64,000 nt of DNA from Adenophora triphylla var. japonica (GCA_022495995.1 JAFEMH010000165.1:620001-684000); one strand, 5' to 3'. Shown: positions 31,881-43,699, numbered from the stretch's first letter. Translations and numbers: made by a program. The notes: a model not told the origin generated them from the sequence alone.

Positions 31881-34473
31881 CTAGGCCTCCGATTCTTCTT
31901 CATCTTCATCGTTGCTCGGCTCATAAATGCTAGCCTCCCTCATCGGGTCCTCACAGTCGCTCACATCGGATAGATGGACATTATCGTGCCCGTACTCGGC
32001 CCAGTGCTCCCTGAATGTCGGCGTTGGGTCCCCGCCCCGAGGCATAGCACTTTGGAAGAGTACTCCGAGGCCGATGAGGTAGGCTTGTTGTGCCCCAGAC
32101 GTGCCATCTCTTGCGCCCAGGCTCCTGTGCATCAGCTAGCCGCCTTCGAAGCGCGAGCCGGCTTCCATAGAAAGAGCAAGCACATGTCCTTCCGGCCACT
32201 AATACACGCCTAACCGGCCTATACGTAAGTGCAGTGGAACACGAGAAAGAAGGAGAAAAATCTCGGGAAAAATCTCGGAAAATCTCGGAAAATCTCGAGA
32301 AAATTGTAGAAAGCGAGAAAATCGAAAGCTAAAAAGGGAATAAGACCCTAAGAGTACACTTACGGTGCTATCGGGCGGCAAGGTGTCTTGGGGCTCCCTA
32401 GCATCGGGGACAGTATCCTCATCCTCCTCGGCACTCCATGGACCACGTAGGACCGGATGCGCGGGAGGGATCGGCGGGTCGGTAGGCTCATCCTCCCCAT
32501 ATCCACTGGTGACCGCCGGCTTCACTAGCTTCGTGGCGTCCTCGTGCGCTGCTCCACAAACACAGCGTAGGGGTGTCCATGTCAGTACTCCTCCGCAGCC
32601 ACGCCTTTGCACAGTACCTCTCTCATCCACCGCCGGTCCACAGGCTGCGGCATCCGTCTTTGGAGGGTCAAGGAGTAATGGCATCTAGTGGGGGAACATG
32701 ACCATCTTTGCCTCGAAGCGGTCCCCCAGTAGATGACATCACATGTCGGCCCTGTGAGCCACCTCCTCTGCCTCGTCACCTCGATAGCATCTCCCGCCAA
32801 GATCTCAGGATACGCCCGGGGGTAGAAGTCCACTCCATCGTGCCCATCCACGTTGATGACCGGCCTCACCATTTTGTAGTCGAAGGTAATCCGGGTCTTC
32901 CCCGTGAATTTATCTCTCGCGTCTCCCCTCCGGCGAACCATAGCGGGGAAGATGGTGACATCACTCTGTTTGGTTCCAAGGGAAGAACCCGATCACCTCG
33001 CAAAACCAGGCTGCATGTTCAAAACATCAAAAGGTCATTTTCTCTCTTATAAAAGTCTCAAGACGGAAAAGAAAAGAAAAGAAAAAAAAGGAGACTACCT
33101 CAAGGGCAAAAGAAAAGCGATCCATCGAAGCGGCCTTGTTCCCGTGTACATGTCCAACGAGAAGTAGAGCTCCGCCAATCCGGCCTCTCCCCAAGAGACC
33201 GTCCCTATCCCATCAACATCCTCCGAGAGTCGAGGAGGCAAGTCATAGCTATCGTCCCAGAATTGGCAAAGATGGTGGTGATAGCATCAACCATATGAAT
33301 GCTCTAGCCAAGTCTTTGGCAGTCACATCATTAGCGGCAAAATTACGCATGCTAGTCTCGAATCGCCACCTCGACATTCCGTGTCTCCATCCCTGCCCCT
33401 TGGGAATCGGCTCAAACCCGACCAAAGCCTGGAACTCCTCGGCGGTAATATGGTCTCTCAAGTCACGGGCCTCCCAAGAAACTGTAAGCCCGTAATAGCG
33501 GTGAAATCGGCGGGAGTCAGCATCGGCTCTCCCCGGCTCGGGTGAAAGCTATGTGCTTGTCCCACGAGAACTCGAAAGGGCTGGACCAAGCCCTTGCTCT
33601 TCGAGGTGATGTGGACACCCCTGCCGATAGCCTCTACAAATGCATCCGTGCCGGTAGCCCTCACCACCGCTTGGGATTCACCCCATCCTTCTCAAAATCC
33701 GGCATCCTCTGCCCAGCTTAACCGCAATCTCCGACGGTCCTCTAGACTTGTTCTCACTGTAGACAAGCACATCAAAAGAAGCGTCGATCCTTCATATCAT
33801 TTCAAAAGCATGCATATATTCAAAAGTGCACATATTTTCAAAAGAAAAGCATTCATAAAAGTTTTTCTAGCATAACTTTTGCATAAAAACGTGTCTTTCA
33901 TCACTTGAAACGCGTCATTGCTTTCCTAAAGCACAAAATCACAATTTTCGCACACAAGCATTATTTTTCAAAAAATGGCATGCATGAATCATTTTCATCT
34001 TCCAAAATCATGTTTTCTCATTGAAAATCAGAATTTTGACCTAGTTCCAGCACAAGGCAAGAACTCCGTCTCATATTTTGAAAAAATTCTTACTTCATTT
34101 TGCGAGAAAAAAAGTGAGTCATTCTCATAATTTCTGTCAAATAAAATTGCACATGCATATTCTTAGCCTCATAGGTTGTTCATGCATCTCAAAATCATTC
34201 AAAAAAATCGTTCAAAATCCTATAATTCGGGTCAAGCCCTAAATCATTCAAAAATCAAGCAAAATCATCGGATTTGAGCAAAATGAGAATGCTTACCCCA
34301 ACTGATCGCGGGTTCGTTGATTTGTGCTCCCTTCTCCCCGGATAAAGCTCCGATGGAGGCGTAAGGAAGTCATACTTCCTCTCCGTCCTCACGAGCTCCT
34401 TCCTCCTCCTTCTCGCGGCCGCCGAGATGTTTCTCCTTGCTTGCCTTGGTATGGGATTGCCCTCCGGATCCAT
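31881..34473 (-). pseudogene. first antisense ORF block of Element C (plant mobile domain-like)
   Basis: Reading starts near 34473 (MDPEGNPIPRQARRN). Downstream pieces include GEPMLTPADFTAITGLQFLG (near 33530), which matches the TPADF-xx-TGL block of plant mobile domain proteins, then AAEEFQALVGFEPI-like coding (near 33440) and FAANDVTAKDLARAFIWLML (near 33350). An acidic end (NDEDEEESEA) closes near 31881. Three or more frame breaks are present, and some could be introns. The function of these antisense proteins is not known. Confidence 0.6.
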
Positions 34474-34614
34474 TTCAAATCAAAGGGAAGCAAAAGGGTT
34501 GAAGAATTTCGAAATTCTCTCTCTCTCTTCTCTCTCTCTCTCTGCGTTCTTGGGCGGCAACAAGTGCCCAATGCCCGTTCAAACACGATTTTAAATAATC
34601 TGGAAAAAACGGGC

Positions 34615-34670
34615 TTCTAGCCGTACGGCTTCTTTTTCTACATCTCATGCCGGCGGCCTCATTCGCTACG
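34615..34670. promoter_or_regulatory. diverged paired CCGYACGGC motif
   Basis: TAGCCGTACGGCTTC and TGCCGGCGGCCTCATT lie about 30 bases apart, just outside the start of the first antisense ORF block. They resemble the pair found in the LTRs and at 31487, with some decay. Confidence 0.45.
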
Positions 34671-34860
34671 AGCGAAATTACAATCCCTTTGGACCTTCCA
34701 CTTGGGCATGCAATTTCCGTTATCTTTTAACCAAGATAACATCTTTTCGTAAAATATCCCTTATCTCTTTAGCAATCAAGCTTTATTCCCAGTCGCCTCC
34801 GTTAATTCCGTTATAACGGGATAACACTAGGTGACAACCTCCGAATTGTCAGAACTCTAA

Positions 34861-35360
34861 ACTTGTGCTACCTCTATCCGCGAATAGTGAAGTATGCCCA
34901 AGTCATTCCAACTTGTGCTACCTCTATCCGCGAATAGTGAAGTATGCCCAAGTCATTCCAAATTGTGCTACCTCTATCCGCGAATAGTGAAGTATGCCCA
35001 AGTCATTCCAACTTGTGCTACCTCTATCCGCGAATAGTGAAGTATGCCCAAGTCATTCCAACTTGTGCTACCTCTATCCGCGAATAGTGAAGTATGCCCA
35101 AGTCATTCCAACTTGTGCTACCTCTATCCGCGAATAGTGAAGTATGCCCAAGTCATTCCAACTTGTGCTACCTCTATCCGCGAATAGTGAAGTATGCCCA
35201 AGTCATTCCAAATTGTGCTACCTCTATCCGCGAATAGTGAAGTATGCCCAAGTCATTTCAAATTGTGCTACCACTATCCGCGAATAGTGACGAATGCCCA
35301 AGTCATTTCAAATTGTGCTACCACTATCCGCGAATAGTGACGTACGCTCAAGTTTCCCAA
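34861..35360. repeat. 50-bp tandem array, ten units
   Basis: The unit has exact 50-base spacing at 34861, 34911 and so on to 35311. It begins ACTTGTGCTACCTCTATCCG and continues CGAATAGTGAAGTATGCCCA. The first eight units are nearly identical; the last two carry the variants CCACTATCC and GACGAATG. The array lies near the 3' LTR of Element C. The core TATCCGCGAATA is nearly palindromic. Confidence 0.95.
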
Positions 35361-35917
35361 CTTAAGTTACCTCTATCTCCGTCATAAAGAGATAGTGCCA
35401 TAAGCTCTAGCTTCATCAGTGACGCCTCCGAATTGTCAAAATCCCAAGGATCCTAGACATCGTTCCTAACTATCTAGTGATGCTTGAACTACGATCAAGG
35501 CTTGATTCCTCAGGGATACGTAGGTAGCCTTTTATAAAAGGTCCAGCCATTCGACCACTTTGGTCACCCCTGTTTCTTTGTCACTCCTCGGTGATAAAGC
35601 GCCCCCTCATAAAAGTTCAAATATTCGACCACCTGGGTCACTCCTAGCATGTCCCCAGTAGGATCAATTGCTTGACCTCCTAGGTCATTTTCTCTTCTTT
35701 TTCCCGACAAGAGACCAGTTTCTCTTCTTCCTCCCCCAGCGGATCCTAATTCCGAACTACGGCCTGGCTTGATTCCTCCGGATACGTAGGTAGCCTTCCA
35801 AAAGGTTCGGCCACTCGACCACCTTGGTCACCCAATCCCGTCTCGGCATTCGCCGAGATCGGATCCTTTTCTATCGACAACCCCACTCGCCTTGCAAGTG
35901 ACGTTGCCGAGGGCTTC

Positions 35918-37477
35918 TGTAAGTACCCAAATCGCTCATGCCTTCCGGTTAATTTTCCCGACATTTCGGTAAGTTTTCCGGTAATTCCCCGGACCTTCCT
36001 AGTGTTCCGGAAATGTCTGGAACAGTCAAATTTAAATTAGGGTCTGTAAGGAGCCTTCCTAATTAAGAAAACACGTTTTTCTTAATTAGGGAGAAGCTTC
36101 TAGAATGATGCCACCTTGCATGGTTCTAGAATGCTTTGAGTCATTGTGGATAAGACCGCACGGCCTCATTTGCAAAGGGCTGCAGCCGCACGGCTTCATT
36201 AGCCTTATCCAGGCGCCTATAAATAGAGCCCTCCTCTACCCATTTAAACAAGAACAACAACAAAAACAATCACACACACACACTCCATAGCACCCGCACG
36301 TGAAGAAAAACCCTTGAAGGCTCAAGAAGGCGAAGAAGAAGCTCAAGAAGCCATCTCCCTCCTCCTTGAAGACCCAAGAAGAACCTCTCCTCCTAGCTCC
36401 GTCCAAAGAAGCGAAGGAAACGATTGGTAACCTCGCACGCCCTAACCTTGCATTTTAATTGATATACTTGCTCATTGCATTCATATATCTTGCTTGGGAC
36501 TTGGCATTTATTCATAAAGATCATATCTTTATCACCCCCTTTCCCCTTTGCATGCATTAAGACCTCATTTGTCATAAAAATGTAGTCTTTTTCATAAAGG
36601 TGCATCCTTTGCACCTAAAATCCCTATTTTTCAATAAAAATGCATCCTTTGCATCAAAACCCCCTTTTTTCAATGCATCATTTGCATAAAAATCAAATCT
36701 TTATGCATCATTTGCATAAAGATCATTTCTTTAAATCAAAAAGCATCATTTGCAACCTAAAAATGTCATCTTTTCATTAAAGAGTCATTTTTTTTATCAT
36801 GCATTTCCCCTTTCCCCCAACCTTGGAACGGACCGGTGTAAAAGTTCTCATCTTTGCATCGTTCCTTCCATTAAAGGTTCATGATTTCTTTAGGAAAAGG
36901 ATAACCTTGAACCCTATATCTCCGATTATCGCTTAAGAATGAGTATGAAGCCTCTATACGAGCTCGACCGTCTTAAAGCGTAGGATTGATGGGCTAAGGA
37001 CATTCCTTCCTAAAGAACCTCATCTTTGACCCAAAAGAGAGTCATTCTCTCGATCACGCAAGTCCCGAGGGTCCCGAGGTTTAAAATGCGATGATCATAA
37101 GTCATAAGATGAGGACGGGATCATAATTCCAAATACATAAATTCCAAGAAATCCCGAGCGACAACCAATAAATGGTTTGTACGTCCGGAAGACAACTTGG
37201 GACATTCCCCCCCTTATTTTCAAACACATGCACACAAAGAAAGCACGCAAGCAAACATGATTAATGAAATCTAGGGAGACTTGCTCCGGCAAGGCACTTT
37301 GGGTGAACGCCAAACGTTCTTCCAAAGGGGTAACTTAACCTCCGAACCCATAAAACCTTTTTTTCAAAGTTTTGAGGTAATCAAAATGGCGTGGCGACTC
37401 CGTTTTTCAAATAACTCGGATGTCTTCAAACTCGCGTGAATTCCAATAAACAAAAGAATTTGGGCACCACATTCACA
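35918..37477 (+). repeat. 3' LTR of Element C
   Basis: The LTR begins TGTAAGTACCC after the purine-rich flank GCCGAGGGCTTC and ends TTCACA at 37477. The TATA box is at 36218-36226 and the CCGCACGGC pair at about 36156-36195. It is 44 bp shorter than the 5' copy owing to indels. The five following bases, AATGT, do not match the left flank. Confidence 0.88.
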
Positions 37478-40100
37478 AATGTGGTCCATGCGGCTCACTC
37501 ATCAATCTGTCAGCTTTTGTGAGTTTTGTGTCGTTCCTGCAGAGGTCCTTTTATTGTTTTAATGCACGAAAGGTCCTTCCTTGGTTTTGCTTGGTCCGTT
37601 TGATTCTTGGGAAACCACGGGACTTTGTGATCGCGGGGAAGTGAACCCTTGGTGTCCTTTCCGCAAGCTCGGATGGAGAGCGGTCCGAATTGGGGTATTT
37701 ACATTATCTTTTCCTTCTCCAGGGCCGCTCTCCAGCTGCACCTGGCTTGCTCGGTCAAAGAAAGAGAATGCGAGACAAAAGTTAAACCAATCAAAACAAA
37801 GAGATAGAAACAAAAGGAGAAGTCAAGAAAAGCGTTAATTGGTACCTCAAAGGCAATGAGACCAGAACGGTCGTTGTATTCCTCATGAGTGAACCCCTCC
37901 TCATCAAATACAACAAGAAAATTTCTATCGGCAACCCGCCAGATGATAATTTGTCCTAGCCCCAGCTCGGGATAATGGCGACTTAAAGAGTTGACCCTAG
38001 TGACGGGAGTGACATCACTTAACTTCTCCACCAAGGTTTGTACCTCGTCGGTACTCCTGGTAGGGGGAGCTTGAGAAGTAGGAGGGCTGGAGGTGGAGCC
38101 CGTTGGCCTAGATGTGCCGGCCTCATCAACAATCACCTCAACTCGGGACCTTTTTCTGGTCCGGTTGAGGGTCAAGGCATCCCCTATATCAGCCTACCCC
38201 TCGAGGTCGGGCTCCAAGTCCACGACATTAGTTGGGTGCTCCTGGCCCGCCGGTTCAAGTGGTAAGTCGGAGCCCGACCTTTGCTCGACTTGCATACTGG
38301 CATCCCCCTCCGACCTAGGGGCCTCCACCTGGACCTCTGGCTCGATGGGTTGCACGAGCTCATTCCTATCAATGGGCACCATGCCTACTCCTTTTTTCGG
38401 TAGCAGATTGCTCCTAGAAATGGCCTCAGCTTCCCTGCTGGCCCGAGTATTGGCTCTCCCATGCTCCTTACGGCTTCTCCTGCGATCACCTATGTCGACG
38501 ATCCTCTCCATTTGTGCTTCTTGAGCTGAAGTGAGAATTGCATCAACCAAAAAGAAAAGATTTAATACATAGGTGACAAGCAAAAACTTAAGCAAAGGAA
38601 AAAACAAGATAAACACTTAACCGCCATAGTGCAACAAGTTCTTGCAGTGGTCAGGGTTCCTCTTACAGTAGTGACATTGGATCGCAAACCTCTCCCTCTC
38701 ATGGATGACCCAATCAGGATACCTAAGGCTCCTTATTATTGAAACCAAATAAGCAACCCCACCATCTCCACCCATCATCATCCCAGCCTGGATGTAGTAA
38801 TCCTTGTTCGATTCCAAGGTGGCCCAGCTCACTGTGCTCTTGTGAGCAACCAGTGTCAATCTGGATATAACTCATCACTCCACTCTGGGACCCTGTACTC
38901 ATCCTCTTTCATTGTCTTTGAATCCTATTCATGCAAAGGGAACTCCCATCCCTTCCTACGCTCCACCATGGTCAAGTGGCTATTCCATCCCGAGACCTTG
39001 TCAGGCAAGTTAGAGAAAAGCTTGGGGCCCTTAGCCTTGGCCGGGGTGCTAATCCCTCAGGTTTTATCATTAACGACCACTTTGAAGAACCTTCTGAAGA
39101 CGTGCATACATGGCTCGTACCCGACGAACCTGCACACCATAGCAAATGCCACTAACATCCTAACCGCTTTAGTACCGAGGCATGGGGACTGCGGCCATAC
39201 ACTCTAGGAACTCGCTGACGAAGGGGTCTGTGGGGAGTCTCAAACCTACCTCGAATTGGCCATAGTAGAAGGCCACCTTAGTTGTACTAAGAGCCTAATA
39301 CGACCAAGATTGGGTTTTCCTTTGCCTCTCAGTATAGCGGGTAAGCTGGAAGTCTGCACGAGGCACCACAAAGTGTTCGTGAAGGATCCTGATACGAGAC
39401 TCATCATTCTTTCTGCCGATCAAGGGCTTGGGGGCCACATAACCCCTTTCATTGCGGCCAGTGACCATAATGGAGCAAAACTTGTCCACTATTCTTTCGG
39501 AGGAGGAGCTCGACGTCTCTCTCTGCGAGCTCGCTGCTTGTTGGTCATTAGCAGCCATTTCTAAAGAAGACACACAAACAGGGGAATCAGTCCTAGATGA
39601 AGAAGGGTCCGAAATATCTAAAGACAACCTAGATCCCACTGGGAAAGCTAACCTATGACGAGGAAACGGTGGTTTGTTAGACTTGATATTAAAAATAATC
39701 AAATGATAAATTAGCTTGTTGAAGAGACAGAAGCAGATAACCCGTAGATCATCCACTTCTAAGTCCCCCATACTCTCACCCGCAGGAACCCTATCTCACC
39801 AAAAAGCAAACTCCTCTTTTTAGAATGAAACTTATCTAGGGTTAATTCTTTCCATGGCCCCTCTAGCCTCTTGTAAACCCTAAGCTTTATGCAATTGTAC
39901 CCGTACCTAGCCCCCAACTCGAAGCCCAAGATTCTAGCCATGGTAGAAAAGAAAGAAAATTTCAAAATCAAAACCCAGAAAGTCAAAATTGGAGAATACC
40001 CGATGTTTTGGAAGAGACGAAAGAGAACTATGACGATAAGAAGAGGATTTGCAAACGCCGCAAACAATTTCTTGCTTTTGTTCTTCCTGGGTTTTTAAGA
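37478..40100 (-). pseudogene. Fragment D: spliced antisense gene of a Tat-type element
   Basis: The gene starts near 40067 (MARILGFELG). It has the Transposase_28-like block VAFYYGQFEVGLRLPTDPF (near 39270-39210), then AFAMVCRFVGYEPCMHVF-type coding and the Cys cluster CHYCKRNPDHCKNLLHYG (near 38640). A GT-AG intron at 38526-38621 keeps the frame into AQEAQMERIVDIGDRRRSRK. The basic NRTRKRSRVEVIVDE follows near 38150. Another donor (GAG/GTACCA) lies at 37845. Layout and intron position parallel the antisense gene of Element A. Stops near 39165 and in the last exon show decay. It is cut by the LTR of Element C on the left. Confidence 0.65.
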
Positions 40101-41454
40101 AATTTGAAGATGGTAAAGTTTAGAAATGAGTTGTTTTCTCCTTTTTTATCCCCCTTTTCCTTAATTGAATTGGAAAGGTTTGGATAATAGTTGGGTTATT
40201 GTCAAAGCATGGGCCGAATTAAAAGCCCACGCCAGTTCCCAAGGCGAATATCCAATCGACATAATCCGTACCATTAAACGCAAATATTACAGCGCATTTA
40301 ATACATCTAATCCAACCACCAAAAGTCAAATGTCGAGAATCGACCTACATCAGAACAATCGAACTACTAAACGTTACCCTACATCTACAATTAAATATTT
40401 TTCACAACTTTCTACTTGATAAACCGAGCTAGAAAGTTGGGGGACACTGAACGAAATAAAAGCGATTAATAAAAATAACTCCAAGATTAAAGTAGGGAAG
40501 ACAACAGGTCGTGTATTTCGACTCGCCAAAACAAATGAAGATACCAAACCCGCCCGACCCAACGATCAACAAAATTGAAATCGACCCGGACAAAAAGTTG
40601 CTAGCCTTTTTTTTGGGCTTTGGTCCAAATATTATTATTAGGTTAAACCCAACGTTGATAACCTTTTGATATAAATTTAAACAACAACAACAGTGAAATT
40701 AGGGATATGTGGAGTGATACAACGAATGCATCAAGTCATCAACATATAAGGTTACTATGCGGGTCGGGTCAGTCGAGCCTAAATGGAATCGCCGAATTTT
40801 GCAAAGTTGTTACCAAATCCGCCCCGCTCAAATCGAAATAATTCGGAGACGGCCGGATTCGAAAAAAATTGCCATTCCTGCTCTAATTAAAAGTATCATA
40901 TTCCAATTGGACACTTAAAGCAACTACAGTCATGACTTTAAGTCATGGCATGGTCCTAGATGGCAATAATATTTCTCCCAATCATGACTTTTGTGAAATT
41001 TGGTTTGTCAGAAGCCGTGGTTCACGGCGTGAGGAAAAAAAATCAAGGCTTTGACTAATTAGAGGGTGACACGTGTCACATTTTTGAAATTAACTTTTTT
41101 TTACAAAAAATTGCAATTAACATATAAAAATAATAAAAATACAAGAATATTTAAATAATTATATATAGTAGTAATAAATGTAATATAAATGAATAGAAAA
41201 GAGAAAATATGGTGGGTACGTGGAGCTGAGGAAGAGAAGAGAGGAAATGAAAAAGTTTCTTGGCTAAAGATGCTCTTACCATCATGTGAGGTGGCCCACC
41301 AAGGTTCTTGTGCTTGGAAAATTTTCCAGAATTCAAGTGTCCTTTATAGCTTTGTCTTGGTTGGGTCGGTTCCTCATTTACTCACTTCCAGCGTTGTCCC
41401 AAAGCTACTTTGTTCTTCCCTCCTCTTATTAGACCTCAAAAAGCTTAGTAAGCT
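40101..41454. other. noncoding stretch with a possible decayed LTR
   Basis: Around 40432 the run AGAAAGTTGGGGGACACTG looks like a polypurine tract followed by a TG, which could mark the 3' LTR of Fragment D. No partner LTR is available. From about 40900 on, the DNA is AT-rich and probably the promoter side of the DUF3339 gene at 41455. No other feature is seen. Confidence 0.35.
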
Positions 41455-41664
41455 ATGGCAGATTGGGGCCCAGTCATAATCGGAGTGGTGTTGTTCGTGC
41501 TGCTGCAGCCGGGGCTGTTGTTTCAGTTACCGGGAAACGGGAGGCAGGTGGAGTTCGGAAGCATGAAGACAAACGGCAAGGCCATCGCCGTTCACACTCT
41601 CATCTTCTTCGCTATCTACGCTATTCTCGTCCTCGCCGTTCACATCCACATTTACACCGGTTAA
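41455..41664 (+). CDS. DUF3339 small membrane protein
   Basis: The 69-residue protein starts MADWGPVIIGVVLFVLLQPG and carries the family's N-terminal ADWGPV and FQLPG motifs. Two hydrophobic segments (about residues 6-24 and 45-66) predict a small integral membrane protein. DUF3339 proteins are plant-specific, about 70 residues long, with no settled function. The ORF is intact with no intron in the coding part, and length matches the family. A second member lies 340 bases downstream in the opposite direction. Start choice rests on the conserved MADWGP. Confidence 0.92.
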   Translation: MADWGPVIIGVVLFVLLQPGLLFQLPGNGRQVEFGSMKTNGKAIAVHTLIFFAIYAILVLAVHIHIYTG

Positions 41665-42000
41665 TTTTGTTTCAGATCCGTTCTATCTCTCTGTTTTTTT
41701 TTTTTTTTGTAATCTGACCTATAGATTGGTGATTAATGGAGTAATTATTATCATCTTTGTTTCGATTATTTCTTCTGAATGATTGATTTGAATGTGTTTG
41801 CACAGCTAGCGGAGTTAGTTTGGTTGGGTTTCTCTCTCAGGCATTTGGTAGCAATGTTCAACTCTTTTTGCAACTGTGACCGAAACTAACGAGATTTATA
41901 ACCTATAATCATTCATTTCAAATGAAGTTTACATCCGATACGAATTTTTTAAACATAACTTTAATCAGCTTGTTCAATGATGATTCAGATCATGCCTAAA
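41665..42000. other. shared 3' intergenic region of two convergent DUF3339 genes
   Basis: This 336-bp stretch holds a poly-T tract (41694-41708) and AT-rich DNA, probably the two 3' UTRs. Nothing else is seen. Confidence 0.5.
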
Positions 42001-42213
42001 TTAGGTAGCATGGATATGAATACCAATAGCAACAAACAATAAGGTATAAATACAAACAAATATAATAGCATGAACCAGGATTGAGATCCCACTGGTGTAC
42101 ATGTTCCCAAACTCAATACACCTTGCCCGTGCGGGTAATTGAAACAACAGCCCCGGTGACAGCAATACAAACATCACCACAGCTACTACCACCGGCCCCC
42201 AATCTGCTCCCAT
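42001..42213 (-). CDS. DUF3339 small membrane protein, second copy
   Basis: A protein of about 70 residues begins MGADWGPVVVAVVMFVLLSP. Two upstream in-frame codons groups (MCVVL) could extend it by five residues, but the conserved start is the MGADWGP. It shares ADWGPV, FQLP and the HIH near the C-terminus with the gene at 41455, with much divergence between them. It has two membrane segments. It is transcribed towards its paralogue, so this is a diverged inverted pair. The ORF is intact. Confidence 0.9.
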   Translation of the reverse strand: MGADWGPVVVAVVMFVLLSPGLLFQLPARARCIEFGNMYTSGISILVHAIIFVCIYTLLFVAIGIHIHAT

Positions 42214-42228
42214 CAACACAACACACAC

Positions 42229-43439
42229 TAGCTAGTTATGTAAGAGATTAAGATTAATTAAGGGTCCAGGGGAGGGTATTTAAAGCCTTAAAGGCAGCAG
42301 TGGAGGGAAGCCTTTATTTGCTTTATTGTCAAGGTACGTAAGAAAAGAAGAAACCAACTTTTGCTTCATTTATCTTCCAATAATTGATCCTTTCCTTTGA
42401 GTGCTTCTTTTCTTTCACCCTTTCATAAATTTGTCATTTATTTCTAGTATATTCTTAAGAAAGAAGAGAGTTAAGAGAAAAAAAGCTAAGATATTTTGGT
42501 CTTTTATTTATATATGTTGTAGACATTAACCTAAATGTCTACTTTGTTTTATACATCTCCCAATATCTATAACTAAATAAAAGCTGAAGTGAAACACTTC
42601 ACCACACCCACCATTTTCCCTCCAAACCAAGCACTTGGACTCAATAAAGACTAAATTCATTTCCCTTAATGTCAATTACTGAATACACCCCCTTTGAATA
42701 CTCATAAATTCGAAAATACCCTTTAATACTTTAAGAGCTTACAGAATAAGTCGTCCTTCAGTGTTCCATCTTCTCGATCTCTCTCTACTCACTCTCTGGG
42801 CGTCTCTCCCTCTTCCCCAAAAACATCCCGCGCTCTGCTTCAAACAAAGCTATCGTCCCTCTCTCTTTTGCCATGGTTGTTGTCACCCCTCTCTCTATTC
42901 TATGGTCACCATTGCCGCTCCCTCTCTTCTCTCTTCTGCAAGCAGCCAATGAAGAGATTGCTTTGAAGAACCATGGCTCAGACGTCCTCCGCTGCAACTC
43001 ATCTCGTCAGCCGACACTATGCCCATAAAAAAGGTAAAGGAAAAACACCATATCGAGATAACAAACTTGGTTGGATTCAATATTTGGAAATATCACAATT
43101 ATCTAGGGTTTAATTTACAAAATCACGATAGGGAATTGTATACGATCTCTTCTTCTCAATCTCTCTAACAAAATTGACTTTTATTATTCAATTTTATCAC
43201 TTCTCCACTAATTTGATTTAATATGAATTCAAGATCAACATCCCACGAATAGCTGTCAGTCTCTCTCTGTCTCTTCTTCGGGCATCTTCAAATACATGTA
43301 CTAAATTTTCGGTCTTTCTTGTGTTTGGTGTTTGATTTTTAAGAATTATGTAATATACAGTTTGTAATTTCAACTGTTCAATGTCTTGAAGTTAAATATC
43401 TTAATTGTTTGGATTTATGATGTGCGGTGGTTATATGAC
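42229..43439. other. noncoding stretch before Helitron-borne fragments
   Basis: This is AT-rich and CT-rich sequence with short ORFs only. The left part should contain the promoter of the - strand DUF3339 gene. The left terminus of the Helitron described next probably lies here, but no convincing TC end was found. Confidence 0.4.
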
Positions 43440-43489
43440 TAACAGGGCATTGAAATCTGTTGTCCAAGGTTTGATATTATGCATTTGTA

Positions 43490-43699
43490 ATGGAGTCCTG
43501 GAGCTATGTTTCTGGGGGGAAGGGTTTTGTTTATGAGGGATCTGTTTCTTTTGATGCAATTGAAGATAAAAATGGGTCTTTGAATTGGGAACTTAGAAAC
43601 CCTTTTAGCTTTGGAACCAATTTGGTATCGTCACCAGTTCAACAGTGCATTGATAATGATAATAATCAAGGGTTTGGCGTCCCTGAAATGATGTAGCAG
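43490..43699 (+). pseudogene. first-exon fragment of an SPL6-type transcription factor
   Basis: The stretch begins MESWSYVSGGKGFVYEGSVS and continues NWELRNPFSFGTNL, resembling the N-terminus of SQUAMOSA promoter-binding-like proteins of the SPL6 group. A TAG at 43694-43696, one codon before a splice donor (CAG/GTAATA), ends the frame early. The zinc-binding SBP domain is not present in the window. It is therefore a captured or truncated exon. The family call is from memory of the N-terminal motif and is moderate. Confidence 0.55.

Larger units (their letters stand above)
19095..37477 (+). mobile_element. Element C: Ogre-like retrotransposon with both LTRs
   Basis: Two similar LTRs in direct orientation (19095-20698 and 35918-37477) bracket a 15.2-kb interior on the + strand: PBS, long leader, gag/protease/RT/RNase H/integrase remnants, duplicated poly-A block, two antisense-ORF blocks and a 50-bp tandem array. 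Total length is 18.4 kb, in the range of Ogre/Tat giants. Coding parts carry dozens of frameshifts, so this copy is not autonomous. The flanking five bases differ (CCGTC left, AATGT right), so no target duplication is present. Confidence 0.85.

Noticed and set aside
34861..35360. Regular 50-bp array considered as a CRISPR array
   Set aside because: There are no unique spacers; the whole 50-bp unit is repeated, in a plant retrotransposon.
37478..40100. Fragment D considered as the missing start of the antisense gene of Element A
   Set aside because: D contains its own Transposase_28-like domain and Cys cluster, so it duplicates rather than completes that of A.
42761..43080. Short ORFs on both strands near 42800-43080
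   Set aside because: Overlapping frames in a CT-rich stretch with no motif and no splice support.
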